From contig JACRBN010000026.1 of NCBI GenBank assembly GCA_016213105.1, positions 806,001 to 870,000 on the forward strand: a DNA stretch of 64,000 nucleotides. Direction: 5' to 3'. Below the pieces are notes generated by a model. It had not been told where the DNA came from, ran no database searches, and was given only the letters and a program-made list of their open reading frames with translations. The position numbers and the translations under genes were made by a program. Of the stretch, positions 1-8,206 are shown one piece after another; positions within the stretch are counted from its first letter, which is position 1, and the number at the start of each line of letters is the position of its first letter. The DNA is from Chloroflexota bacterium. Lineage in GTDB: Bacteria; Chloroflexota; Anaerolineae; Anaerolineales; Villigracilaceae.

Positions 1-326
1 ACAATGGACAGTTCCCGCGCGGGGTCGCGCTGCGAGGCGGCGATGAACAGGCTGTAGCCGCTTTCCTGGGCGAGATTTTCGATGCCCTGCACCACATTGC
101 TGAAGTAGGGATCGTTGATGTTGCTGACGATCACCCCCAGCACCTGGGAGCGGTTGGTCTTCAGGCTGCGCGCGGCAACGGAGGGGCGGTAGCCCATCTC
201 GGCGGCAATGCGGCGGATGCGTTCAGTGGTTTCAAGCGAGATGAGCGGACTTCCGCTCAGGGCGCGTGAAACCGTTGTGTGAACGACACCAGCTTCCTTT
301 GCAACATCCTTGATCGTAACTGCCAT
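1..326 (-). CDS. LacI-family transcriptional regulator (partial, N-terminal part)
   Basis: The reading frame starts at the ATG complementary to 324-326 and runs off the left edge, giving about 108 residues. The N-terminus (MAVTIKDVAKEAGVVHTTVS) is a textbook LacI/GalR helix-turn-helix, followed by the hinge helix region (RPSVAARSLKTNRSQ) and the start of the periplasmic-binding-like ligand domain (LGVIVSNINDPYFS). Members bind palindromic operators and release them on binding a sugar or sugar derivative. It is transcribed away from the phosphatase operon that begins at 490, and a 12-bp palindrome sits just in front of its start. The ligand cannot be told from this fragment. Confidence in the family is high. 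Confidence 0.95.
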   Translation of the reverse strand, partial: MAVTIKDVAKEAGVVHTTVSRALSGSPLISLETTERIRRIAAEMGYRPSVAARSLKTNRSQVLGVIVSNINDPYFSNVVQGIENLAQESGYSLFIAASQRDPARELSI

Positions 327-342
327 GTGATTGCTCCGTTTA

Positions 343-354
343 GCACACGTGTGC
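343..354. promoter_or_regulatory. Palindromic operator candidate (LacI type)
   Basis: GCACACGTGTGC is a perfect 12-bp palindrome with a central CG, placed 17 bp upstream of the LacI-family start codon. A palindrome with central CG in this place is typical of an autoregulatory LacI-family operator. It is about 57 bp from the -35 box of the phosphatase operon promoter, so control of both directions is possible but inferred. Confidence 0.6.
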
Positions 355-410
355 GCTTAAGCACAGTCTACCCATTTTGCTGGCAGTTGTCAATCCTTTT
401 GAAAGAATAC

Positions 411-462
411 TTGCAAAACAATAAAAAATGTTGTATGATATTCAAATGAATGAAATATTTCA
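411..462 (+). promoter_or_regulatory. Promoter and inverted-repeat operator of the HAD/phosphoglycerate mutase operon
   Basis: A sigma-70-type promoter is visible: TTGCAA at 411-416, a 17-bp spacer and TATGAT at 434-439. Directly downstream, where RNA polymerase would start, are the half-repeats TTCAAATGAA (441-450) and the perfect palindrome TGAAATATTTCA (451-462). The whole arrangement recurs almost base for base in front of the RpiR regulator gene at 8099-8150, with the same 17-bp spacer. The position over the start site suggests repression, and RpiR-type regulators commonly bind inverted repeats. The binding protein is inferred. Confidence 0.75.
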
Positions 463-489
463 AAAACTTCCATAATGAAGGACTGTCCG

Positions 490-1218
490 ATGAGCCAAAA
501 TATCGAAGCTATCTTTCTGGACGTGGGCAATACACTGCGGATCGTGGTCGAAGACCCGCAGTTTATGGCCCAGGCAAAAAAAGATTTGATGACCCTGGTG
601 GGAGCCACTGAGGCTGAGGATCAATTCTATGAGGATCTGGAGGTCAGGTGGAAGGCCTATCGCAGGCAGTCCAAGGGGACTTTGATCGAAGCTTCAGAAA
701 AGGATTTGTGGACAAAATGGCTGCTGCCCAATTATCCCGCCGAGGTCATTGGCCCGCTGGCGGGCAGGCTGACCCGCCTGTGGCGCGACCATGACGGGCG
801 ACGGGTTCCCCGTCCTGACGTCAAAGAGACAGTCATCGAATTGGACAAACGCGGTTATATCCTCGGCATCATCGCCAACACCATCACCGAGACGGAAATC
901 CCCGATTGGATGGAAGCGGATGGCCTGACGGACTATTTCAAGGCGGTGGTGCTTTCGTCCAAGGTTTTCATTCGCAAGCCCAACCCCGAGATCTATTGGG
1001 AAGCCGCCCGCCGCGTTGGGGTGGATCCCGCCAAATGCGCCTATGTGGGCGACAACCCCGTGCGCGACGTGGAGGGGACGCAGGCCGCCGGCTACGGAAA
1101 AATGATCCTGATCATGGAACCTGCCACGCTGGCGAAGGAACCTCCCACAGGCGAATATAAACCCGATCACACCATCCACACGATGAGCGACCTGCTCGCC
1201 ATTTTCCCTCCGCGCTAG
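490..1218 (+). CDS. HAD-superfamily hydrolase (first of three tandem paralogues)
   Basis: A 242-residue haloacid-dehalogenase-fold protein, probably a small-molecule phosphatase. Motif I is DVGNT near residue 11, with the nucleophile Asp followed two places on by Gly rather than Asp, as in E. coli YihX (glucose-1-phosphate phosphatase). The conserved Lys is in RKPNP, and motif IV is GDNPVRD. An alpha-helical cap lies between motifs I and II (residues about 20-100). An in-frame ATG exists at 475, but AAGGA at 478-482 sits correctly for 490 and both paralogues begin at the equivalent point. It heads a seven-gene operon behind the promoter at 411. It closely resembles the next two genes, which points to tandem duplication. 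The substrate is unknown. Confidence 0.9.
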   Translation: MSQNIEAIFLDVGNTLRIVVEDPQFMAQAKKDLMTLVGATEAEDQFYEDLEVRWKAYRRQSKGTLIEASEKDLWTKWLLPNYPAEVIGPLAGRLTRLWRDHDGRRVPRPDVKETVIELDKRGYILGIIANTITETEIPDWMEADGLTDYFKAVVLSSKVFIRKPNPEIYWEAARRVGVDPAKCAYVGDNPVRDVEGTQAAGYGKMILIMEPATLAKEPPTGEYKPDHTIHTMSDLLAIFPPR

Positions 1219-1236
1219 TCAAAAAGGAGGATGAAA

Positions 1237-1968
1237 ATGTCTCACAAAATTGAGGCAATCTTCATCGATACCGGCAATACCATGCGGATTGTCAAACAGG
1301 ATCAGACTTTTCAATATCAAGCCAAAGAGCAGCTTGTAAAACTGATCGGAGTTCAAAAATCCCCCGAGGCATTTTGCAGCGTTCTCAACGAGCGTTATGA
1401 AGCCTACAAAAAGTGGGCCAGGGAGACCCTGCTGCAGGCCTCCGAGGTGGAGTTGTGGACGCGCTGGATGCTGCCCGAATATCCAGTCTCGCAGATTTCG
1501 CCCCTGGTAACGGAACTGACCAACCTGTGGGTGAAGCAAAGCGGACGCCGCGTCATGCGCCCGGATGTGAAATCCACGATCATCGAACTGCATGAGCGCG
1601 GCTACACCCTGGGCATCATTGCCAATTCCCTGTCCCAGACGGAAATCCCGCAATGGCTGGAGGCTGAGGGACTAGCCCAATATTTCAAGGCGGTCATCCT
1701 CTCCTCCGAATTTGGACGCAGAAAACCCGATCCCTACATCTACATCGAAGCGGCCCGTGTTGCAGGCGTCGAGCCTGCGAAGTGTGCCTACGTGGGCGAC
1801 AATCCCAGCCGCGACATCGTCGGCGCGCGCCAGGCGGGCTATGGGATGGTCATCATCCTGCTCGAAAGGAAAACCCTGGCGAAGGAATCTCCCAGGGACA
1901 AGATCAAACCGGATGGGATCATCGGCCAGTTCTCCGACCTGCCGAATTTATTCTTCCCACTGAATTGA
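1237..1968 (+). CDS. HAD-superfamily hydrolase (second tandem paralogue)
   Basis: A 243-residue HAD-fold hydrolase with motif I DTGNT, conserved Lys in RRKPDP and motif IV GDNPSRD, so the catalytic and metal-binding set is intact. It shares long blocks with its neighbours on both sides, including the cap sequence around ELWTRWMLP. An upstream in-frame ATG at 1231 directly abuts the strong ribosome binding site AAAGGAGG (1223-1230), leaving no spacing, so the start at 1237 is preferred. It follows the first paralogue by 18 bp and is followed by the third after 8 bp, consistent with co-transcription. Predicted cytoplasmic, with no signal peptide. Confidence 0.9.
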   Translation: MSHKIEAIFIDTGNTMRIVKQDQTFQYQAKEQLVKLIGVQKSPEAFCSVLNERYEAYKKWARETLLQASEVELWTRWMLPEYPVSQISPLVTELTNLWVKQSGRRVMRPDVKSTIIELHERGYTLGIIANSLSQTEIPQWLEAEGLAQYFKAVILSSEFGRRKPDPYIYIEAARVAGVEPAKCAYVGDNPSRDIVGARQAGYGMVIILLERKTLAKESPRDKIKPDGIIGQFSDLPNLFFPLN

Positions 1969-1976
1969 GGGCAAAC

Positions 1977-2732
1977 ATGAAGCCGAATGATATCGAAGCC
2001 ATTTTTCTCGACCTGGGCAACACACTGCGGATTCTGCTCAAGGATGCAGATCACATGTCGCGGGCGCGGAAGATGATCACCGAACTGGTCGGGACGGACG
2101 AAGACCCCGACGCTTTTTTCGAGAAACTGAATGTCCGTTACAAGGTCTATCGCAAATGGGCTTTTGAAAACCTGGCCGAGGCCCCCGAAGCTGAATTGTG
2201 GACGCGCTGGCTCGTCCCTGATTTCCCTGTGGAAAAGATCGCGCCGCTGGGCGTGGAGCTGACCTACCAGTTCCGCCAGGGTATGGGGCGGCGCGTGGTT
2301 GTGGAGCATGGCAGGGAAGTGGTCGCCGAACTCCAACAGCGCGGATACGCGCTGGGCATCATCAGCAACCTGATCGGCTCGCGCGAGATTCCAGAATGGC
2401 TGGAGGCCGAGGGCTTTGCGCCTTACTTCAAGTCGGTCGTGCTTTCCTCCACCTTCGGGAAGAGAAAACCCGATCCGTCCATTTACTTCGAGGCGGCGCG
2501 CCTTGCTGGAGTCGATCCGTCCCGCTGCGCCTACGTGGGCGACAACCTCAAACGCGACGTGACCGGTTCCCGCCAGGCAGGTTTTGGCATGGTCGTGATC
2601 CTGATCTCGCCCGAGGATTTGGCGGAAGAAACGATCACAGACGAGAACCGCCCGGACATCATCATTCACAAATTCACAGACCTGCTGGATGTATTTCCAG
2701 TGCCCGAATTCCAGACTCTCAAGGCTTCTTGA
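1977..2732 (+). CDS. HAD-superfamily hydrolase (third tandem paralogue)
   Basis: A 251-residue HAD-fold hydrolase with motif I DLGNT (the same motif as YihX, DLGNV, apart from one residue), conserved Lys in KRKPDP and motif IV GDNLKRD. The frame is open far upstream, but the ATG at 1977 follows a GAGGG ribosome binding site and lines up with both paralogues. The C-terminus is slightly longer than in the other two. The gene lies between the second paralogue and the permuted phosphoglycerate mutase homologue. Three near-identical phosphatases in a row suggest either gene dosage or division of labour over related phosphate positions; that is inference. Confidence 0.9.
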   Translation: MKPNDIEAIFLDLGNTLRILLKDADHMSRARKMITELVGTDEDPDAFFEKLNVRYKVYRKWAFENLAEAPEAELWTRWLVPDFPVEKIAPLGVELTYQFRQGMGRRVVVEHGREVVAELQQRGYALGIISNLIGSREIPEWLEAEGFAPYFKSVVLSSTFGKRKPDPSIYFEAARLAGVDPSRCAYVGDNLKRDVTGSRQAGFGMVVILISPEDLAEETITDENRPDIIIHKFTDLLDVFPVPEFQTLKAS

Positions 2733-2765
2733 AACTTTCGGAGTCTCTCCCGTAAAGAGGCGACC

Positions 2766-4352
2766 ATGTTAACACGTCAATCCACGCGCGGCGCTGTGGC
2801 GCTGGGTGAAGCTGTCAGGGATTTATACGCAGAGGGGCAAACGGACTACTCGCTCGCCCCGATCGTGCTTGTGGATGATCAGGATGTACCGCTTGGCCGC
2901 ATCCAGGATGGCGACGCGGTCATCTTTTGCTGCCGCCGCGGGGAGCGTGAGATCCAATTGACGGAGGCATTCACCGCGCCTGGCTTCGACCGCTTTCCGC
3001 GCCCCCCATTCCATAATCTCAACTTTGTCATCCTGACGCTTTATCACGAAAAATTCAAAGACCTGCCGGTGGCCTTCGCGCCCTCCAGGGTTGGCGATAC
3101 GCTGGGAGAAGTCATCAGCCGCGCGGGTTTGAGTCAATTGCACACCGCTGAATCTGAAAAATTCGCGCATGTCACCTTCTTCCTCAACGGCGGGAACAAC
3201 CAGCCGTTCCAGGGTGAGGAGGATGTTCGCATTCCCTCCCCGAAGAATGTTCCCTTCGAGCAGGTTCCCGGGTTGAGTCTGCCCCAGGTCGCCGAACAGG
3301 TTGTGCTCGGCATCGAAAAGAAATATGATTTCATCGTGACCAACTTTGCCAACGGCGACGTCATCGGCCACACCGCGAACAACGAGGCCAAGGTCAGGTG
3401 CGCGAAAGCCGTGGATACCCATCTCGGCCAGGTCGTGGGTGCGGCCCTCGCGAACGATTACGTGGTGATGATCACCGCCGATCATGGTAATCTGGAAGAG
3501 ATGAACAATCCAGATGGGACGCCGCATGTTGCGCATACCACCAACCTGGTGAAGTTCGTTTTGATTGATCTCCGCTCCGCCTCGACCGTGAAACTGTGCG
3601 ATGGGAAACTGGCGGATGTGGCTCCGACGATTCTCTCCGCCCTGGGAGTGGATCAGCCTCCCGCCATGGACGGCGCCCCCCTCGCGTCTACTCACGACTG
3701 GGGCGGGCGGCGGCGGGTGCTGCTGGTCATCCTGGACGGGTGGGGCGTCGGCCGCGAGGATGACGGCAACCCGATCTTCCTCGCCGCGACTCCGCGTTGG
3801 GATGATCTGCTTTGCCGGTATCCCAATTCCCATTTGCAGGCCTGCGGCGACGCGGTCGGGCTGGGAGCTGGCAAGGCGGGAAATTCCGAGGCTGGGCACA
3901 TGAACATCGGTGCGGGCAGGGTCGTCCCTCAGGATGACGTGCGCCTCGACCAGGCCATGCAGGACGGCTCGTTTTACACGAATGAAATTTTCATCCACGC
4001 CATCGAGGATGTCAAACAACGCAAAACCAGCCTGCACCTGATCGGCCTGTTGACGGAAAAAAGTTCCCACGGCTCCATCGACTATCCGCTGGCCTTGCTG
4101 CGCATGGCCAGGGAACATGGCCTCGACCAGGTTTACCTCCACCTGATTTTGGATGGGCGCAGCACCGAACCCGGCAGCGCGCCCGCCCTGCTCGAAAAAT
4201 TGGAGACGCAAATCGAAGAGATCGGGCTTGGGCAGGTCGTCTCCGCCATTGGAAGAGGCATCGCGCTCGACCGCGGCGGCAATTATGGCAAGACCCAACG
4301 CGCCTTTGATGCATTTGTACATGGTGTCGGAAAAAAGAAAATCATGAACTAA
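2766..4352 (+). CDS. Circularly permuted 2,3-BPG-independent phosphoglycerate mutase homologue
   Basis: A 528-residue protein carrying the two halves of GpmI (alkaline-phosphatase superfamily) in reversed order. Residues 1-308 match the usual C-terminal half: Arg58/Arg61 region, EKFAHVTFF (Lys132), GDVIGH (Asp198, His202), ADHGN (Asp239, His240), His257, ending at the normal C-terminal MDGAPL. After a short linker the normal N-terminus follows: DGWG (Asp324), nucleophile Ser374 in GNSEAGH, His435, Arg465, Arg497, Arg503. Most residues that bind manganese or phosphate in GpmI are present, but the base after Arg465 is Ser466 where GpmI has Asp154, and the second His of GpmI's HSH is Ser437. The frame is uninterrupted and has its own ribosome binding site (AGAGG). 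It may be a mutase or phosphohydrolase on another phospho-compound. Confidence 0.9.
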   Translation: MLTRQSTRGAVALGEAVRDLYAEGQTDYSLAPIVLVDDQDVPLGRIQDGDAVIFCCRRGEREIQLTEAFTAPGFDRFPRPPFHNLNFVILTLYHEKFKDLPVAFAPSRVGDTLGEVISRAGLSQLHTAESEKFAHVTFFLNGGNNQPFQGEEDVRIPSPKNVPFEQVPGLSLPQVAEQVVLGIEKKYDFIVTNFANGDVIGHTANNEAKVRCAKAVDTHLGQVVGAALANDYVVMITADHGNLEEMNNPDGTPHVAHTTNLVKFVLIDLRSASTVKLCDGKLADVAPTILSALGVDQPPAMDGAPLASTHDWGGRRRVLLVILDGWGVGREDDGNPIFLAATPRWDDLLCRYPNSHLQACGDAVGLGAGKAGNSEAGHMNIGAGRVVPQDDVRLDQAMQDGSFYTNEIFIHAIEDVKQRKTSLHLIGLLTEKSSHGSIDYPLALLRMAREHGLDQVYLHLILDGRSTEPGSAPALLEKLETQIEEIGLGQVVSAIGRGIALDRGGNYGKTQRAFDAFVHGVGKKKIMN

Positions 4353-4364
4353 AGGAGGGGCCGC

Positions 4365-5570
4365 ATGGACGCGGAATTTCTAAAAAAACTGATCGCCCCG
4401 GCGCAGACGAAAATCGCGCTGGTCATCCTGGATGGGTTGGGCGGGCTGCCGATGGAACCGGGCGGCAAGACCGAGCTCGAGACGGCCTGCACCCCCAACC
4501 TGGACGCGCTGGCGGGCCGATCCGCCCTGGGGCTGACACAGCCGGCCGGGCCGGGTATCACCGTGGGCAGCGGCCCTGGTCATCTCGCCATCTTCGGGTA
4601 TGACCCGATCGAGAACGAAATTGGCCGTGGTGCGCTCGAAGCTCTCGGCGTGGATTTTGAACTCGGCCCCGAGGATGTCGCCGCGCGCGGCAACTTCTGT
4701 TCGGTGGACGCGGACGGGATCATTACCGACCGCCGCGCCGGGCGCATCCCAACGGAATTGGGCCGCGAGCTGGCGGAGTTGTTGAACACCATCCAGATCG
4801 ACGGCGTTGAATTCTTCGTCCGGCCGGTCAAGGAACATCGCTTCGCCTTCGTGATGCGCGGCGCTGGGTTAGGCGATGGCTTGAGCGAGACCGATCCGCA
4901 GAAGACCGGGGTCAAGCCCCTTCCCGTCTGCGCAACGGATCCAGGCTCCGAAAGGTCTGCGCAGTTTCTCAATCAATTCATCGAAAAGGCGCGCTGCCTC
5001 CTCGCGGAGAAACAACCCGCCAACATGATCATGCTGCGCGGCTTTGCCAAACTTCCGCGCATCCCCACCTATCCAGAGTTATATGGGCTGCATCCCGCGG
5101 CGGTCGCCATCAACGGCATGTATCGCGGCGTGGCGCGCCTGGCTGGAATGGAAGTTCTGCGCGTGGAAGGCGACACCATCGCCGACGAGTTTTCCATGCT
5201 CGAAAAACACTGGAACGATTTTGATTTCTTCTACCTGCACGTTAAGAAGACCGACACGTATGGCGAGGCGGGTGATTTCGCGGGCAAGGTGCGCGTGATC
5301 GAGGAAGTGGACTCGCTTAGTCCGCGCCTGATGGCGCTCGCCCCGGATGTGGTCATCGTGGGCGGCGATCACTCGTCGCCGGCGGTGCTCAAGTCGCACT
5401 CGTGGCATCCTGTCCCAGTCTTGTTGTACGCGAAGAACGTCCGCCCGGATGGGATCGCTGAATTCGGCGAACGCGCCTGCGCCCGCGGCAGTCTCGGCGT
5501 CCTGCCTGCCAAACACATCATACGGATCGCGCTGGCCAACTCGGGGCGCATCTCAAAGTATGGAGCTTAA
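4365..5570 (+). CDS. apgM: Archaeal-type 2,3-BPG-independent phosphoglycerate mutase (ApgM family)
   Basis: A 401-residue member of the ApgM branch of the alkaline-phosphatase superfamily, in the normal domain order and at the usual family length of about 400. Visible motifs are LVILDGLGGLP (metal-binding Asp), GSGPGHLAIFGYDP with the phosphoryl-accepting Ser, GRGALEALG, GGDHSSPA near the C-terminus, and SWHPVPVLLY with a metal-binding His. The family interconverts 3- and 2-phosphoglycerate through a phosphoserine enzyme. It starts 12 bp after the permuted GpmI-like gene with an AAAGGAGG site. Two different phosphoglycerate mutase-type enzymes side by side in a phosphatase operon is unusual, and here it may act on another phosphorylated acid or polyol. 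Confidence 0.9.
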   Translation: MDAEFLKKLIAPAQTKIALVILDGLGGLPMEPGGKTELETACTPNLDALAGRSALGLTQPAGPGITVGSGPGHLAIFGYDPIENEIGRGALEALGVDFELGPEDVAARGNFCSVDADGIITDRRAGRIPTELGRELAELLNTIQIDGVEFFVRPVKEHRFAFVMRGAGLGDGLSETDPQKTGVKPLPVCATDPGSERSAQFLNQFIEKARCLLAEKQPANMIMLRGFAKLPRIPTYPELYGLHPAAVAINGMYRGVARLAGMEVLRVEGDTIADEFSMLEKHWNDFDFFYLHVKKTDTYGEAGDFAGKVRVIEEVDSLSPRLMALAPDVVIVGGDHSSPAVLKSHSWHPVPVLLYAKNVRPDGIAEFGERACARGSLGVLPAKHIIRIALANSGRISKYGA

Positions 5571-5584
5571 CAAAGGAATTCTGC

Positions 5585-6775
5585 ATGTCAATCCATTTGA
5601 ACGATCCAGAAGTTTTTTCCGAGATTCTTTTTGAAAAGATGAAACAGATCAGCCCGGCCGTCGAAGACCTGGTGCTGTATGAATTCCGCTACGGACTCAA
5701 GAACCTGACGCCAGAGGCGGGCTGGGCGTCGGTGTCCGTCGAGAAAAAAGAAGTCGTCGAGCAGCGGGTCAACCTCCGCGCATTTTACGACGGCATCCAG
5801 ATCAAGCAGCGCGTCAACGATCACATCGTACTGGACGAAGAGATCGTCCGCCTGACGAATATGCTATTTGTCGGCCTCGTCACGGACGCGTATGATGTGG
5901 ACTGGGTCAATGCGCATTTCTACTTCGACGTGCGCGGTTTTTTCTTTTTGCATCGCACCCAATATTTTACCGAGGCAGTTCTGGCCCATTTGGGCGGGAA
6001 GCCGTTCAGGCAGTTCGAGCAAAAGCAGAAGGAATTTGTGCGCGTGCAGGATGTCGGGTACAAGGCCTTTCAGGAGGCGAACGCGGAGGTGGACGCCCTT
6101 TTCATCGAGAGCGTTCTCAAGCTCATCGCTGCGCGTGGAACCCCGCTTCTGCTGGCGATTGCCGGGCCGACTGCCGCCGGGAAGACCGAGATCGTGGAGC
6201 GCCTGCGCGAGGCCTTCGAGCGGGCCGGGCAAAAGACCACCTCGGTCGAGTTGGATAATTTCCTGACCGACCGCGATTACCGCGAGGAAAAGGGTATCTT
6301 CACGCAGGGGAAGGAAGCCCTCCACTTCAAGCTCTTCACGCAAAGCCTGAGGGACATTACGCAGGGAAGGAAAATTTCCATTCCGCGCTATGACTTCGTC
6401 TACGCCACGTCCAGCCACGATCTGGAAGGCAACCTGAAGCCCGAGGGCGTGCCCATCGAGATTGAACCCGCGGACATTATTTTCATCGAAGGCAACTTCC
6501 CATTTTTGATCGAGGAAGTCGTGGAGTTGATCGGCATCAAGGTGGTTTACCTCACCGATGACCCGATTCGCCTCAAGCGCAAGTGGAAACGGGACATCGA
6601 TTACCGCAAGAAATACGAGCCCACCTACTTCCGCAATCGATATTTCAAGGATCAATTCATCATGGCCGGGATCGCCTACCGTCCGCAAATGGAAGTATGC
6701 GACATGGTCGTGGACACGACCGGCGCGGCGCTGTGGACATCCCATGAAATCGCAAAAATCCTGACGGGCGATTGA
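5585..6775 (+). CDS. Uridine kinase/phosphoribulokinase-like P-loop kinase with N-terminal extension
   Basis: A 396-residue protein. The C-terminal half (residues about 188-390) is a P-loop kinase of the uridine kinase/phosphoribulokinase/pantothenate kinase group: Walker A GPTAAGKT at 194-201, a substrate-site LDNFLTDRDY region, an IPRYDF segment and an IIFIEGNFPF Walker-B-like strand. The first 180 residues are a separate acidic domain without a motif I recognise. The enzyme presumably phosphorylates a small hydroxylated substrate using ATP. It sits 14 bp after apgM and before the MFS gene. A kinase among phosphatases suggests that part of the imported compound is re-phosphorylated at another position to enter metabolism; this is inferred. 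Confidence 0.8.
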   Translation: MSIHLNDPEVFSEILFEKMKQISPAVEDLVLYEFRYGLKNLTPEAGWASVSVEKKEVVEQRVNLRAFYDGIQIKQRVNDHIVLDEEIVRLTNMLFVGLVTDAYDVDWVNAHFYFDVRGFFFLHRTQYFTEAVLAHLGGKPFRQFEQKQKEFVRVQDVGYKAFQEANAEVDALFIESVLKLIAARGTPLLLAIAGPTAAGKTEIVERLREAFERAGQKTTSVELDNFLTDRDYREEKGIFTQGKEALHFKLFTQSLRDITQGRKISIPRYDFVYATSSHDLEGNLKPEGVPIEIEPADIIFIEGNFPFLIEEVVELIGIKVVYLTDDPIRLKRKWKRDIDYRKKYEPTYFRNRYFKDQFIMAGIAYRPQMEVCDMVVDTTGAALWTSHEIAKILTGD

Positions 6776-6807
6776 TACATTGAATCTTTGCTGGTGTTTG
6801 TGAACCG

Positions 6808-8040
6808 ATGGTGATGCCTCCTGCTTTCAAGTCCAGGCGGTTTGTCATGTACTGGATCGGACACCTGGTTTCATTTGCCGGTTCACAGATGCAATTGTGG
6901 GCCATGTACTGGCACCTGCGCGCGCTATCGGATCAGCCGATGGTCATCAGCGGAATTGGGCTGGTGCGCTTCCTGCCGGTGATCCTCCTTTCGTTGATCG
7001 CCGGCGTGGCCGCAGACCGTTTTGACCGACGCAAGTTGACGATCCTCACCCAGGCCGCCCTGGGGCTGGTCGCCCTCGTCCTTGGCCTGGAGACCGCCCT
7101 GGGCGCCATGTCGCTGTGGATGTTGTTCAGCCTGGTGGCCGTCCAATCCATTGCGGTGGCGTTCGACGTGCCGGCGCGGCAGGCCCTGATCCCATCCCTG
7201 GTTCCGCGCGAAGACCTGGCCAGCGCCTACAGCCTGACCTCCATCGCATCGAAAGTGGGCGGCATTCTGGGGCCCGGCATCTCGGGCATCGTGATCGCAT
7301 TCTGGGGATTGCAGTGGGCCTATTGGATTAACGCAATATCCTACCTGGCCGTGATCCTGGCGTTGGCGGCCATGGGACACGTCCAGACTGTTGCAGAACA
7401 GAAGCCGTTCAGTCTTCAAAAAACATTCACCGACATTCACGAGGGGATCGAGTTCATCAAAAACTCCCCGGTCATCTTTTCAGCCATGATCCTGGATTTC
7501 TTTGGGTCTTTCTTCTCTTCGGCGAATACCCTGCTGCCCTTCGTGGCGACGGATATTTTGCACGTCGGCCCGATCCAGTATGGCTGGCTGTCTGCTTCGC
7601 AATCCATCGGCACACTGATCGTCGGGGTCTATCTCTCGCAGAAAACCAAACTTCTTCGCCAGGGATTGTTGATTTCCGTATCGGTGGTGATGTTTGGCCT
7701 GGCGACGATTCTGTTCGGGGTATCCACCTCGTTTTGGCTGACGATGCTGGCGCTCATCTTGATCGGCGTCTTCGACGGATTGAGCACGATCATCCGCAAC
7801 ACGGTCAGACAGTTGTTGACGCCAGACGAAATGCGCGGCCGCATGATGAGCATCACCCAGATATTTTTCAAGGGCGGCCCGCAGCTCGGGGAAATGGAAT
7901 CTGGTTTCGTGGCGCAGTTGCTGGGCGTCCCGTTTGCGATCATCTCGGGTGGGGTGGGGTGCGTGCTGGCGGCCTTCGTCGTGCTCAAAAAATTCCCGCA
8001 GCTTTGGACATTCAACGGAGACGAAGCGCCGGTGAAGTAG
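6808..8040 (+). CDS. MFS transporter
   Basis: A 410-residue integral membrane protein with about 12 hydrophobic segments. The loop between segments 2 and 3 carries the major facilitator motif (AGVAADRFDRRK), and the style is that of the MFS_3/enterobactin-exporter-like group. It closes the operon opened at 490, 32 bp after the kinase. The ribosome binding site is weak, and a start two codons later (6814) is possible. In this setting it could export a dephosphorylated product or exchange substrates; the sequence does not decide this. The RpiR promoter lies 58 bp downstream. Confidence 0.85.
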   Translation: MVMPPAFKSRRFVMYWIGHLVSFAGSQMQLWAMYWHLRALSDQPMVISGIGLVRFLPVILLSLIAGVAADRFDRRKLTILTQAALGLVALVLGLETALGAMSLWMLFSLVAVQSIAVAFDVPARQALIPSLVPREDLASAYSLTSIASKVGGILGPGISGIVIAFWGLQWAYWINAISYLAVILALAAMGHVQTVAEQKPFSLQKTFTDIHEGIEFIKNSPVIFSAMILDFFGSFFSSANTLLPFVATDILHVGPIQYGWLSASQSIGTLIVGVYLSQKTKLLRQGLLISVSVVMFGLATILFGVSTSFWLTMLALILIGVFDGLSTIIRNTVRQLLTPDEMRGRMMSITQIFFKGGPQLGEMESGFVAQLLGVPFAIISGGVGCVLAAFVVLKKFPQLWTFNGDEAPVK

Positions 8041-8098
8041 CTTTTCCCATGACGAACCCAGCGCAAAGTGACAAATAGCACCTTTTCTGAATTAATAC

Positions 8099-8150
8099 TT
8101 GCATTTTGTAAAATATTGTTGTATTATGTTTCAAATGAAAGATTTGTTTC
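8099..8150 (+). promoter_or_regulatory. Promoter and inverted-repeat operator of the RpiR gene
   Basis: TTGCAT (8099-8104), a 17-bp spacer and TATTAT (8122-8127) form a good promoter. It is immediately followed by TTTCAAATGAAA (8129-8140) and a further TTTCA half-site ending at 8151. The arrangement matches the region 411-462 in box sequence, spacer length and operator sequence, with one inserted T. The simplest reading is an RpiR operator used for autoregulation and for the HAD operon. Confidence 0.75.
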
Positions 8151-8206
8151 AAAAATGTCATTTTTGTAATTCTGTTTTAATGAACGATTCTGTCGAAAGG
8201 TGAACC

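Noticed and set aside
2823-4322. Long - strand open frame antisense to the permuted mutase gene
   Set aside because: A codon-bias shadow in GC-rich coding DNA; it has no ribosome binding site and protein of no recognisable style. The same applies to 9235-11046 and 12244-13509 on the - strand.
2766-4352. Permuted mutase as an assembly chimera or two broken genes
   Set aside because: One unbroken frame with its own ribosome binding site, correct spacing to both neighbours and a natural linker between old ends makes an artefact unlikely, although only reads can exclude it.
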